Shown here one piece after another: positions 25,608 to 34,055 of a stretch of DNA of 64,000 nucleotides. The position numbers and the translations under genes are program-made. The stretch is from NCBI GenBank assembly GCA_016795465.1, contig JAEUHK010000124.1, positions 62,001 to 126,000 of the forward strand. The letters run 5' to 3'. The notes beneath the pieces are model-generated. The model was not told the DNA's origin. It searched no databases and saw nothing but the letters and a program-made list of their open reading frames with translations. How positions within the stretch are numbered: the first letter of the stretch is position 1; the number at the start of each line of letters is the position of its first letter. This stretch comes from Verrucomicrobiaceae bacterium. GTDB taxonomy: Bacteria > Verrucomicrobiota > Verrucomicrobiia > Verrucomicrobiales > Verrucomicrobiaceae.

Positions 25608-27074
25608 TCACTTCTTCAGTCCCGCGAGCATCGCCTTCATCTTCGCGACGGTTTCAGCGTGCGCGGGGTCATTGGCGAGGTCTTTGGACTCTTGCGGATC
25701 GTTTTGCAGGTCGAAGAGCGTCGCGCCCTGGCGGCCTTCGTCCCATTCGGTGTAGCGGAACTGCTCGGTGCGCACGCTGACGCCGAGGAAGGCACCAGCC
25801 TTGCCTTTGCCCTTTCCTTTCCCTTGGCCCTTCTTGCCTTTTTCGAGGTTCTTTGGGTCAAAGTTCGGCGCGGTGGTGGCGACGGGGGCGCCGCGCAGCA
25901 CTTGCGAGAAGGCGGGCTTGTCCCAAGCGGCTTGTGGATTGTCGAGCAACGGTTTCAGGCTGGTGCCGTCGCTTTGCGGCAGCGGCAGGCCGCACACGTC
26001 GGCGAGCGTGGCGTGCAGATCGACGAGCTCGACGGGGCGCGGGCAGCTCTTGCCGTTGTTCGCGTTGCCGGGCACGCTGATGATGAGCGGCACGCGGGCG
26101 GAGTTTTCCCAGATGCTTTGTTTTTGCCACAAGCCGTGATCGCCGAGATGGTAGCCGTGGTCGCTGTGAAACACGATCACGGTTTTCTCACGCAGCCCGA
26201 GTCGCTCGATGGCGGCGACGACCTGCCCGACCTGGTCATCCATGAAGGTGGTGGACGCAAAGTAGGCCTGCAGGATCTCTTTGCGCATCGGGTCGGTGAG
26301 CTGGTCCTGATCTTTTTTGTAGCTGGCGTAAGCGGCGGCCGGGATGCCCGGCGCGTCCTTCATCGGGCCGGTGGCGAGCTTGATTTGGTCGATGGGATAG
26401 CCTTCGAAATACTTCGCGGGCGCGACATACGGCGTGTGCGGTCGATAAAAGCCGACCGCGAGGTAAAACGGGCCGTCCTTCTTCGCTTCGAGCAGCTTGA
26501 TGGCCTCCGCCGCGCCCACGGCGTCGGTTTGCGGTTCGTCGGAGGGATCGCTGAACCAGCTCAACGTGCCGCCGAATTGCCCGGGCACGAGCGTGTGAAT
26601 CTGATCTTCGACTTTTTTGTCGTGCCCGATGGGATTCACGACCTGCTGCCACGATGGCTCGTCATCGAGGCCGCTGGTGCCGATCTGCGTCGGCACGCCG
26701 TAGTGGTAGAGTTTGCCGACGCGTGCCGCAAACGCGCCCGCCTTCGAAAACGTCTGCGGGATGCTGAGCACATCAGGCAGTGCTTTGCGGAAGTGCGTGC
26801 TGTTTTCATACACCTTCGTGCTGCCTGGTCGCATGCCGGTCATGAAGGATGCGCGGCTCGGATTGCACAGCGGATACTGGCAGTAGGCCTTCTCAAAGCG
26901 CACACCCGTGGCCGCGAGCTTGTCGATGTGCGGCGATTTCACCTGCGCATGCCCGTAGCAGCCGAGGGAGGTGTTCAAGTCATCCGAGACGATGTGCAGC
27001 ACATTGAACTTCGGCGGCGCGGCAAACGCGGCGGCGGCAACAAGGGCAAAACTGGCGGCGAGAAGCGATTTCAT
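25608..27074 (-). CDS. Secreted sulfatase (iduronate-2-sulfatase-like)
   Basis: A 488-residue sulfatase with a signal peptide ending near FAA. The formylglycine motif is CNPSRASFMTG, with the modified Cys at 70. Metal-site aspartates are in HIVSDDLN, and FHSDHGYHLGDHGLWQKQS matches iduronate-2-sulfatase-type enzymes. It should remove sulfate esters from a polysaccharide outside the cell. Residues about 411-430 are an unusual Lys/Gly-rich insertion (KGKKGQGKGKGKGK). The start at 27074 is chosen because the signal peptide follows directly. A Cys-type sulfatase needs a maturase, and none is evident nearby. Confidence 0.94.
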   Translation of the reverse strand: MKSLLAASFALVAAAAFAAPPKFNVLHIVSDDLNTSLGCYGHAQVKSPHIDKLAATGVRFEKAYCQYPLCNPSRASFMTGMRPGSTKVYENSTHFRKALPDVLSIPQTFSKAGAFAARVGKLYHYGVPTQIGTSGLDDEPSWQQVVNPIGHDKKVEDQIHTLVPGQFGGTLSWFSDPSDEPQTDAVGAAEAIKLLEAKKDGPFYLAVGFYRPHTPYVAPAKYFEGYPIDQIKLATGPMKDAPGIPAAAYASYKKDQDQLTDPMRKEILQAYFASTTFMDDQVGQVVAAIERLGLREKTVIVFHSDHGYHLGDHGLWQKQSIWENSARVPLIISVPGNANNGKSCPRPVELVDLHATLADVCGLPLPQSDGTSLKPLLDNPQAAWDKPAFSQVLRGAPVATTAPNFDPKNLEKGKKGQGKGKGKGKAGAFLGVSVRTEQFRYTEWDEGRQGATLFDLQNDPQESKDLANDPAHAETVAKMKAMLAGLKK

Positions 27075-27213
27075 GGTGGCGCGTGGTAACGCGGCCACCG
27101 CAGCGAACTCGCGGGAAATTTTGTGACATGCTAAACTCAAAGCGCTAGACTGGACGTGTTGAATATTGGTCATCAATCCAGTTCGAACTCGAACATCATA
27201 TATTTTGCCCGTT

Positions 27214-27561
27214 ATGGACTTCTTCAGCGCGAGGCTGCTCTACATCATCTTGGTAACAGACGGCAAGAAAAGGAAACGAAACCTTCATGATGAATCGGTG
27301 GTCGTGTTCCGTGCCCGGAGCTTCGAGGACGCTTTTGTGAAAGCACTTGAGCTTGGTAAATCAAGAGAGACAGACTACAAGAACGACAACGGACACAGGG
27401 TCCGCTGGGTGTTGGCGGAAATCTTAAACATCGATCATGTAGGATCTGTCGTGGCAGGTAAGGAAGTAGCATCGAAATTGCACTACCGAACCAGCCGAAC
27501 TGCGGTTTCACCCGGTCGAACTTTTCATCCCGAGCGATCTAAACCGAACGAGAGCTTTTAG
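27214..27561 (+). CDS. Small DUF4288-like protein
   Basis: A 115-residue protein. SARLLYIILVTDG, then VVFRARSFEDAFVKALELGKS and RVRWVLAEILNI resemble the DUF4288 pattern (a strand, a helix with paired Ala/Glu, then VRW). Function of that family is not known. The ATG at 27214 is preferred over 27166. The gene and its flanks are visibly richer in A+T than their neighbours, and it is the only plus-strand gene between minus-strand sulfatase and esterase genes. This suggests later acquisition. The last 25 residues look unconserved. Confidence 0.6.
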   Translation: MDFFSARLLYIILVTDGKKRKRNLHDESVVVFRARSFEDAFVKALELGKSRETDYKNDNGHRVRWVLAEILNIDHVGSVVAGKEVASKLHYRTSRTAVSPGRTFHPERSKPNESF

Positions 27562-27595
27562 TGGGCAAAGGCCTAGCACCCCTGGCTTCTTGCCA

Positions 27596-28345
27596 TCACT
27601 CCGGCCGTCCATTCTCTGAGGGCTTTTTGCTCTCAATCAAAGCCTTCGCTTGGCGCACAAGCCGGCGGCCGAGGAGTTCGTAGCCGGGTTTGGTGTAGTG
27701 GAGGTCGTTGGTCATGACGCCTTTGATCTCCTTGTTGTTGAGGTCGTCGCAATCGACCCACGCGCCGTGCGGATCTGCCTGGGCGACGGCGACCTGGCTT
27801 TCGCGGACGGTTTTCCAGGCGGGTGGGTTGATGCGTTCGTGGTCACTGATGCGGCCGATGACGACGTTGAGGTCCGGGCGCTTCAAATCGCGGCGCAGGT
27901 TGGCGATGAGTTGCTTCAAGGCATCCGCGTAAGGCGCGTGGAGACCGGTTTTCGAGTCGTTCTCGCCCTGCATCCAGCAGAAGGTGACGGATTTCGCATT
28001 CGGGTGCTCCTTCAGCATCGCGGCGAACTGTTCGAGGATGCGCGGATAAAAGATGGTGCCCTTGTTCTTGTCCTTCTCACGCGCCTTCGCGACATCGACG
28101 CCGTGTTTCATGGCGATGTCGTTCCACTCGTCCACCCAGTAGCGAATCGGCATGCCACCGACGGCGACCTTGATGTAAGCCACATCCGCATCTGGAAACG
28201 CGATCTTCGCCTCCGGCTCAAAACCGAGCTTCGGGTCCATCCCGGCCATGTTCGACTGCCCGGTGAGAATGAAGAGGTGCGCTGGCTTGTCAGACGCGGA
28301 GAGCGAAGAGCAAAGGGCGAAGAGGAGGAGGGCGAGGTGTTTCAT
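27596..28345 (-). CDS. Secreted SASA-family carbohydrate esterase
   Basis: A 249-residue protein with a signal peptide (MKHLALLLFALCSSLSA). FILTGQSNMAGM holds the nucleophile serine of the SASA group (sialate O-acetylesterase / CE6 acetylxylan esterase). FCWMQGENDS and the C-terminal NDLHYTKPGY supply the other catalytic-site residues. It should deacetylate a glycan, in line with the neighbouring sulfatases. A longer start at 28405 would draw its first 20 residues from an inverted repeat and is rejected. It is downstream of a sulfatase gene on the same strand across that repeat. Confidence 0.9.
   Translation of the reverse strand: MKHLALLLFALCSSLSASDKPAHLFILTGQSNMAGMDPKLGFEPEAKIAFPDADVAYIKVAVGGMPIRYWVDEWNDIAMKHGVDVAKAREKDKNKGTIFYPRILEQFAAMLKEHPNAKSVTFCWMQGENDSKTGLHAPYADALKQLIANLRRDLKRPDLNVVIGRISDHERINPPAWKTVRESQVAVAQADPHGAWVDCDDLNNKEIKGVMTNDLHYTKPGYELLGRRLVRQAKALIESKKPSENGRPE
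28294..28328. repeat. Degenerate 7-base-phased repeat tract at a signal peptide
   Basis: Five heptads of consensus GAGCGAA / GAGCAAA overlap the signal-peptide codons of the SASA esterase. The tract at 29909 in the next sulfatase gene has nearly the same heptads at the same place. Confidence 0.75.
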
Positions 28346-28361
28346 GAGATTGGAGGAAGTG

Positions 28362-28446
28362 ACCACGGAATACACTGAATACACGGAAAGGATTCGCAGA
28401 GTCATCCATGCCCTCTGGTTTCCGTGTATTCAGTGTATTCCGTGGT
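28362..28446. repeat. Perfect 28-bp inverted repeat built from 9-base units
   Basis: The arms 28362-28389 and 28419-28446 are exact complements around a 29-base loop. Each arm is three near-identical 9-mers of the form ACACGGAAT. It fills the gap between the SASA gene start and the upstream sulfatase stop (28465). It could be a transcript-end hairpin or a small non-autonomous element. Confidence 0.85.
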
Positions 28447-28464
28447 TGAAATGGTTTGAGCGGC

Positions 28465-29964
28465 TTACTTCGTGTAATCGCCGCCCGTGAGGCTCTTCAA
28501 CACGGACTCCTGCCACGCGCGGAGCTTCGTCTGGAGTTGTTTTACGCGTTCGGGTTGCTGTTTCGCGAGGTCGGTTTTCTCCTCGGCATCGGCTGCGAGG
28601 TCGAAGAGTTCGATTTTGGCCTCGGTGGACTTTTTGCCGTCGTGGATGACGAGCTTGTGGTGGCCGTCGAGGATGGCGCGGGGGCCGAGGAAGTCGGCGT
28701 CGATGATGGTGCCGGGATGGCGCACGTTGCGGAAGTCGCGGGTGGCCTTGCCGCCGGAGAGCTTGGCGAGCGGCGTGGTGCCTTCCTGCTGCTTCGGGTC
28801 GATGTAGGGCGGTGTTTCGATGCCGTTGAAGCGGGCGGTGTTGTAGTCCCAGAGGAAGATCGGCGACGGGCGCTCGGTCATCGTGCCATCGAGCACGGGC
28901 GTGAGGTCGATGCCGTCGAGCGGTCGCTTCGGCAAGGGCTGGCCGGTGAGCGCGCAAAGCGTGGGCAGCAGATCGCTGGTGTGCGCGACGACCTGGCTCG
29001 TGCGCGGTGCTTTGATGCGTGCTGGCCACTCGATGAGGCCGGGGACGAGCGTGCCGCCTTCATACATCTGCCCCTTCACGCCGCGATGCGGGCGCACGAG
29101 CGATCCATCGGCGGAGGTGCCGTTGTCGCCGCAATAAAAGAGCAGCGTGTCATCGCGCAGGCCGGTGGCGACGAGATGTTTGCGCAGCGTGCCGATGGCG
29201 CGGTCCATCGCGGTGATCTCGGCGTAACGCTCGCGCAGCACCTCGCCCTGCGGTCGCGTGACGGGAGCGCCGGTTTCGTTCGAAGTGAGGCGCACTTTGC
29301 TCTTCGCGTATTTCGCGGGCAGAGCGTCGTAGAGTGCCAGATCCTGCGGCAGGCCGCTGTAGGGCTCGTGCGGCGAGCCGAACCAGATGACGGTGAAGAA
29401 CGGTTTCGCGTCCTTCTTCACGCGATCGATGAACTGCATCGCCTCGCACACGAGGATCTCGGAGCTCTCGCCCTCGAAGACCTGCGGCGGGCCGCCGTTG
29501 CGCGAGAGCGAGGGATCCAGCTCGAAGAAATTGTCGTGCGAAAGCCATTCGTGAAAGCCCATCGCGCCCGGATTCGTCGGCGAGCCCGCTTTGACCGTGC
29601 CGACATGCCATTTGCCGAAATGCGCGCACTGAAAGCCCGCCTTGCTCAGCACATGCGCCACGGTGATCTCCTCCGGCCGGAACGACCAGCCCGGCGCGAA
29701 GGTGCCCATCCGATTCGGATGTCGTCCGGTGAGAAAACTCGCCCGCGTCGGCGAGCAGCTCGGATGCGCCGAGTGAAACCGCTCCAGCCTCAGCCCCTGC
29801 GCCGCCATTTCATCAAGCACCGGCGTCTTCACATGCGGATGCCCGTGGTAGCCCGTCTCCTCCCAGCCGTGGTCATCGCCCATCATGAGGATGATGTTTG
29901 GCTGCGCAAAAGCGGAGAGCAGAGGGCAAAAGGCGGAGAGGATGAGCGCGGCGGGGAGCTTCAT
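28465..29964 (-). CDS. Secreted sulfatase
   Basis: A 499-residue sulfatase with signal peptide MKLPAALILSAFCPLLSAFA. The formylglycine motif is CSPTRASFLTGR, Cys at 70. ILMMGDDHGW provides the metal-binding Asp pair, HFGKWHVG the conserved Lys/His segment, and LLFYCGDNGTSADG the downstream metal ligands. The fold and length fit family S1. A glycan sulfate ester is the likely substrate; which one is unknown. Upstream in-frame extension to 30507 is antisense to other genes and rejected. A heptad repeat encodes part of the signal peptide. Confidence 0.94.
   Translation of the reverse strand: MKLPAALILSAFCPLLSAFAQPNIILMMGDDHGWEETGYHGHPHVKTPVLDEMAAQGLRLERFHSAHPSCSPTRASFLTGRHPNRMGTFAPGWSFRPEEITVAHVLSKAGFQCAHFGKWHVGTVKAGSPTNPGAMGFHEWLSHDNFFELDPSLSRNGGPPQVFEGESSEILVCEAMQFIDRVKKDAKPFFTVIWFGSPHEPYSGLPQDLALYDALPAKYAKSKVRLTSNETGAPVTRPQGEVLRERYAEITAMDRAIGTLRKHLVATGLRDDTLLFYCGDNGTSADGSLVRPHRGVKGQMYEGGTLVPGLIEWPARIKAPRTSQVVAHTSDLLPTLCALTGQPLPKRPLDGIDLTPVLDGTMTERPSPIFLWDYNTARFNGIETPPYIDPKQQEGTTPLAKLSGGKATRDFRNVRHPGTIIDADFLGPRAILDGHHKLVIHDGKKSTEAKIELFDLAADAEEKTDLAKQQPERVKQLQTKLRAWQESVLKSLTGGDYTK
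29909..29943. repeat. Degenerate 7-base-phased repeat tract at a signal peptide
   Basis: Five heptads of consensus AGAGCAG / AAGGCGG overlie the signal-peptide codons of the sulfatase gene at 28465-29964. It closely resembles the tract at 28294 in phase, position and sequence. Confidence 0.75.
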
Positions 29965-30051
29965 GGCTGCATGAAACGCGATCGCGGGCGGCTTCCTGCG
30001 GGTAAAAAGGCATGTCTTGCCGCGAGGGAGCGGATGCGTTATTCTCGAACC

Positions 30052-30402
30052 ATGAACTGGCACCAAGTCATCGACGAGCGCAGCTACGAGATGCACCAGG
30101 TGATCGCCGATGTGCTGCGGCGTTCGCCCGGGCAGCTTGCGCTCGTGAAGACGTGGATCGACCGCATGCTGGGCAATCCGGACTACTCGGAGCAGAACAA
30201 GGATGCTTTGAGAGAATGGCAACGTGTGATCGACCTCCAAGGCGTGCGCGGTGTGCTGGCGGTGCTGGATGATCGCGGCGAAGAGGCTGTTCGCATGCGT
30301 CAGAGCACGCCGTTTGCCGTTTTGATGCCGCAGGACAAGCGGCTGGAAATCCTGGACAAATATGAAGCGCGCCGAACTCGAGCATCTCTTGCGGGCGTCT
30401 AG
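30052..30402 (+). CDS. Small helical protein paired with a DUF6036 nucleotidyltransferase (putative antitoxin)
   Basis: A 116-residue, mostly helical, soluble protein beginning MNWHQVIDERSYEMHQVIADVLR. No DNA-binding motif is obvious. It overlaps the next gene by 41 bases, so the two are surely co-expressed. I recall similar small proteins beside DUF6036 nucleotidyltransferases, which points to a two-gene module of toxin-antitoxin type. That role is inference. Alternative: a dedicated accessory protein. Confidence 0.65.
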   Translation: MNWHQVIDERSYEMHQVIADVLRRSPGQLALVKTWIDRMLGNPDYSEQNKDALREWQRVIDLQGVRGVLAVLDDRGEEAVRMRQSTPFAVLMPQDKRLEILDKYEARRTRASLAGV

Positions 30403-30889
30403 CGGCACCACCGGCGAGAAGGAATTCATCATCATCGGCAGCCAGTCGGTGCTCGGCAAGCATCCCGACGCGCCACGCGAGCTGCGGCAGTCAATGGAGC
30501 TCGACATCTATGCACGCGACAAGCCAGACCTGCGCATCGAGATCGAACGGAATCTCGGCGAGCTGTCACGCTTCAGCGAAACCTACGGTTACTTTGCCGA
30601 TGGAGTGAGCCCAGACACAGCGCTGCTGCCGAAGGGCTGGGAGACGCGTCTCACGCCGGTGTGCAATGAAAACACCGGTGGCGCGACTGGCTGGTGCATC
30701 GATCCGTGCGATCTCACCATCGCGAAGCTCTACGCGGCACGGCCGAAGGACATCGCCTTCATCCGCGCGATGCTGAAGCACCATTTCATCCGCCCGGTGG
30801 AGATCGAGCGGCTGATTGCCACGTTCGACGATGCACAGCTCCGCCGGCGCCTCACGGATGCGTTTGCGGTTTGCCGACGCCCGGCTTGA
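30362..30889 (+). CDS. DUF6036-like nucleotidyltransferase (putative AbiEii-type toxin)
   Basis: A 175-residue protein. EFIIIGSQSVLG followed by SMELDIYARD is the minimal nucleotidyltransferase pattern (GS, then DxD-like acidic pair), and GWCIDPCDLTIAKLYAARPKD matches the conserved C-terminal half of DUF6036-type proteins related to AbiEii toxins. Such enzymes may transfer nucleotides to RNA or protein. The start overlaps the small upstream gene by 41 bases. It sits just upstream of pepD, which is probably unrelated. The family call is fairly sure; toxicity is not shown. Confidence 0.75.
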   Translation: MKRAELEHLLRASSGTTGEKEFIIIGSQSVLGKHPDAPRELRQSMELDIYARDKPDLRIEIERNLGELSRFSETYGYFADGVSPDTALLPKGWETRLTPVCNENTGGATGWCIDPCDLTIAKLYAARPKDIAFIRAMLKHHFIRPVEIERLIATFDDAQLRRRLTDAFAVCRRPA

Positions 30890-30927
30890 GCCGGCGTCAA
30901 GACTCGGCATCATCGCGAGCAACTCTC

Positions 30928-32370
30928 ATGTCCGACGCCATCCGCTCCCTCGAACCCCGCGCTCTCTGGAATTGCTTTGCTGATCTCAATGCCGTGCCGC
31001 GGTCGTCGAAGAAGGAAGGGAAGGTGAAGGCGTTTGTGCGGGAGTTTGCGAAAAAGCATGAGCTGGAGTGCGTCGAGGACAGCGGCGGCAATTTGATCGT
31101 GAAGAAACCGGCCACGGCGGACCGGGCGGGGCATGCGCCGGTCATTTTGCAGGCGCATCTGGACATGGTTCACAAGGCGGCGGACGGCGTGAGCTTCGAT
31201 TTCGCGAATCAAGGCATCGAAATGTGGGTGGATGGGGATTGGGTGCGGGCGCGTGGCACCACGCTCGGCGCGGACAACGGTCTCGGCGCGGCGGCGATCC
31301 TCGCGGTGCTCGCGTCAAAGGATCTGCCGCATCCGCCGATCGAGGCGCTGCTCACGATTGATGAGGAACAGGGCATGAGCGGTGCCCGCATGCTGCAAAG
31401 CGGCCTGCTCACCGGCAAAACGATGCTGAACCTCGATTCGGAGGAGGATGACGAGTTCACCATCGGCTGCGCGGGCGGTATCGACACGCTGGTGAGCTGG
31501 AGTTATGCCGAAACGAAGCACGAGAAGGCCAGCATCGCCGAAATCCGTGTCGAAGGCCTGCGCGGAGGTCATTCCGGCCTGCAAATCCACGAAGGTCGCG
31601 GCAATGCCATCAAGCTCATGGCGCGACTTTTGGCGGCGTGCGGCGAAAAAGCGGCCGCTTTGATCGAGATGCGCGGCGGCAGTGCTCGAAACGCGATTCC
31701 GGCGCGATGCATCGCCCGCGTCGCGGTGCTCGATGAAGCCGTTTTTGCTCAAAACATCGCCGAAGAGGCCGAATCGATCCGAAATGAGTTCAAACGCCTC
31801 GAGCCCGATTTGCAGATCATGACGACCAAGCTCGAAAACGGCTCTGTTTCGACGCTGACGGCCGAAAAGCAGCGAGCGCTCGTTTTGGCGCTGCAAGCGG
31901 TGGTGAACGGCGTGTATCGCATGAGCCCCGAAGTGCCCGGATTGGTCGAAGCGTCGTCAAATCTCTCGCTCATCGACCTCGGCAAAGGCCGCGCCGAGTG
32001 GAGCGGCCTGCAACGCAGCAGCGTCGAATCGAGCAAGCGAGATGTCGCCGCAGCCTTTGCGGCACCGTTTCGCCTGCTCGGTGCCGAGGTGCGCAATGAT
32101 GACGGCTATCCTGGCTGGAGCCCGAGCGCGAGCTCGGTCATCCTCGATCAGATGAAAGGCATCTACCGCGAAATCTTCGGTCACGAAGTCGGCGTGAGTG
32201 CCTGCCACGCTGGTTTGGAGTGCGGCGTCATCGCGCAGACCTATCCCGGCCTCGACATGATCTCCTTCGGCCCCGACATCGAAGAAGCGCACTCCGAAAA
32301 CGAACGCGCGAGCATTTCCTCGGCGCAGAAGTTCTGGAAGCTGCTCACGACGACCTTGGCGCGGCTGTGA
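30928..32370 (+). CDS. pepD: Cytosol nonspecific dipeptidase (aminoacyl-histidine dipeptidase, M20C)
   Basis: A 480-residue zinc dipeptidase. LQAHLDMVHK gives the first metal His/Asp, TLGADNGLGAA the bridging Asp, TIDEEQGMSGA the catalytic Glu pair, and SACHAGLECG and EEAHSENERA the remaining C-terminal ligands. RGGHSGLQIHEGRGNAIK is the lid-domain motif of PepD. Length and order match E. coli PepD. It hydrolyses Xaa-His and other dipeptides in the cytoplasm. A longer start at 30694 overlaps the preceding gene and is rejected. Confidence 0.95.
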   Translation: MSDAIRSLEPRALWNCFADLNAVPRSSKKEGKVKAFVREFAKKHELECVEDSGGNLIVKKPATADRAGHAPVILQAHLDMVHKAADGVSFDFANQGIEMWVDGDWVRARGTTLGADNGLGAAAILAVLASKDLPHPPIEALLTIDEEQGMSGARMLQSGLLTGKTMLNLDSEEDDEFTIGCAGGIDTLVSWSYAETKHEKASIAEIRVEGLRGGHSGLQIHEGRGNAIKLMARLLAACGEKAAALIEMRGGSARNAIPARCIARVAVLDEAVFAQNIAEEAESIRNEFKRLEPDLQIMTTKLENGSVSTLTAEKQRALVLALQAVVNGVYRMSPEVPGLVEASSNLSLIDLGKGRAEWSGLQRSSVESSKRDVAAAFAAPFRLLGAEVRNDDGYPGWSPSASSVILDQMKGIYREIFGHEVGVSACHAGLECGVIAQTYPGLDMISFGPDIEEAHSENERASISSAQKFWKLLTTTLARL

Positions 32371-32386
32371 GAAACGGCGCCGAAGA

Positions 32387-33982
32387 CTACTTGGCGTCCT
32401 TTTTCTTTCCTTTGCCCTTCTTCTTCGCTTTTCCTTCGCCGGGATAGGGCAGCACGTGGGCACGTTCGGCCCACGATTGCCATTCAGCAGCGAGTTCCTT
32501 CACTTTTTCAGGCTGCGCAGCGGCGAGTTCGTTCAGTTCGGTGCGGTCGGTTTTGAGGTCGTAGAGCTCCCAGGGGCCGTTTCGGCCGGTGCGCACGAGC
32601 TTCATATCGCCCAGACGCACGGCAGCATTGCCTTCGTGCTCCCAGAAGAGATAGCGGGACATGATGCCGGTGCCGTTGAAGACGGTGGTGAGCGTATGAC
32701 CCTGCATCGGCGTGATGGCGTGGCCGTTGTATTCGTTCGGATAGCTGGCGCCGCTTACGCTGACGCAGGTCGCCATGATGTCGATGAGATGGGCTGGCGT
32801 ATGGCGCAGTTCATTTTTGGCATCGATGCCCACCGGCCAGTGTGCGATGAGCGGCGTGGCGATGCCGCCTTCGTGGTTGTAGTGCTTGTACTTGCGGAAG
32901 GGTGTGTTTTGCAAAAAGGCCCAGCTTTCGCCACAGAACCAGTTTGAGGCCGCTTCCGTCGGATCGCCGTCGCTGCGGCCGCTGGGGCCTGATTCGGCAT
33001 TGCCGCCGTTGTCACTCATGAAGAGGATGAGCGTGTTTTCGAGCACGCCGCGGTCCTTCAAGCCGTTCACGAGGTCGCCAACGGCCTTGTCCATGCGATG
33101 CACGGTGGCGGCATAGACGGCCATGAGATGGTCAAAGCGGTCCTGCTCCTCCGGCGTGTGGTCTTTCCACAGCTTGATGGTGGGCGGGCGTGGCGCCTTC
33201 TCCCACGTGGCGTCGATGATGCCGAGCTCTTTCTGGCGGGCGATGCGGGCATCGCGCAGTGCTCCCCAGTCTTGCTTGTATTGCCCACGGAATTTCGCGA
33301 TGGCCTCCGCAGGAGCTTGCAGCGGGAAGTGCGGCGCGTTGTGGCAGAGGTGCAAGTAAAACGGCTTCTTCGCGGCGAGCGCCTCGTCGATGAACTTCAG
33401 CCCAAACGTGGTCCACAGATCCGTCGAATACCAGTCTTTCGGCAGACGCGGATCGTCGTTGGCGATGGCTTCGCCATTGAGGAAGAGCTTCGCTTTCGCC
33501 TTGTCGCCACCAGCGAAGTAGAATCCACCCGCCGCGGCATTTAGCGAGCGGTCGAAACCGCGTTCCCAAGGCACCACGCCGAGATTCTGACCCACATGCC
33601 ACTTTCCGGTCATCGCGGTCAAGTAACCGGCGGGCCGCAGCACCTCCGCGATAGTCACGCATGAGTTGTTGAGCCGGCCTTGATAGCCCGGCACGCCCTT
33701 GTCATCGGTCATGTGCCCGATGCCGGCCTGATGCGAATAGAGGCCGGTGAGCAACGAGGCACGTGTGGGGCAGCAGCGACCGGTGTTGTAGAACTGCGTG
33801 AAGCGCAGGCCGTTCTTCGCCAGAGAGTCGAGATTCGGCGTGGGAATCTCCGAGCCATAGCACCCGAGGTCCGCGAAGCCCATGTCATCGACAAGGATGA
33901 CGACGATGTTGGGCCGCTGCTGCGCAGCGAATGACGAATGCAGAAGGACGAATGTCGAAAGCAGGAACAGGATGCATTTCAT
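32387..33982 (-). CDS. Secreted arylsulfatase-type sulfatase
   Basis: A 531-residue sulfatase, signal peptide MKCILFLLSTFVLLHSSFA. The active-site motif is CCPTRASLLTG with formylglycine Cys at 70. VVILVDDMGFADLGCYG and LILFMSDNGGNAESG supply the metal ligands, and TGKWHVGQ is conserved. It is closely similar in layout to the sulfatase at 34913-36547, which suggests an ancient duplication. The C-terminus ends in a Lys/Gly tail (KAKKKGKGKKKDAK). Part of the signal peptide is encoded by a heptad repeat. Confidence 0.94.
   Translation of the reverse strand: MKCILFLLSTFVLLHSSFAAQQRPNIVVILVDDMGFADLGCYGSEIPTPNLDSLAKNGLRFTQFYNTGRCCPTRASLLTGLYSHQAGIGHMTDDKGVPGYQGRLNNSCVTIAEVLRPAGYLTAMTGKWHVGQNLGVVPWERGFDRSLNAAAGGFYFAGGDKAKAKLFLNGEAIANDDPRLPKDWYSTDLWTTFGLKFIDEALAAKKPFYLHLCHNAPHFPLQAPAEAIAKFRGQYKQDWGALRDARIARQKELGIIDATWEKAPRPPTIKLWKDHTPEEQDRFDHLMAVYAATVHRMDKAVGDLVNGLKDRGVLENTLILFMSDNGGNAESGPSGRSDGDPTEAASNWFCGESWAFLQNTPFRKYKHYNHEGGIATPLIAHWPVGIDAKNELRHTPAHLIDIMATCVSVSGASYPNEYNGHAITPMQGHTLTTVFNGTGIMSRYLFWEHEGNAAVRLGDMKLVRTGRNGPWELYDLKTDRTELNELAAAQPEKVKELAAEWQSWAERAHVLPYPGEGKAKKKGKGKKKDAK
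33932..33973. repeat. Degenerate 7-base-phased repeat tract at a signal peptide
   Basis: Six heptads with consensus ATGACGA / ATGCAGA cover the signal-peptide codons of the sulfatase at 32387-33982. The first two heptads are identical to those at 10004. Confidence 0.8.
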
Positions 33983-34055
33983 GGCGGGCTGCTAAACGAC
34001 GAACACTTGGCCATCTTCCGGTTGGATTTGGCGGGTATCACGACAAGGTGCAGGC

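Noticed and set aside
27181..27194. GTTCGAACTCGAAC palindrome as an SOS (LexA) box
   Set aside because: It fits neither a well-known LexA consensus that I can name for this phylum nor a gene of known SOS function; it is noted only as a possible operator.
27596..28405. An N-terminal extension of the SASA esterase beginning at 28405
   Set aside because: The added 20 residues come from the inverted repeat arm, and the normal signal peptide starts at 28345.
28456..30402. A 648-codon plus-strand protein ending with the small DUF6036-partner gene
   Set aside because: Most of it is antisense to a clear sulfatase; only the last 116 codons, from 30052, form a plausible gene.
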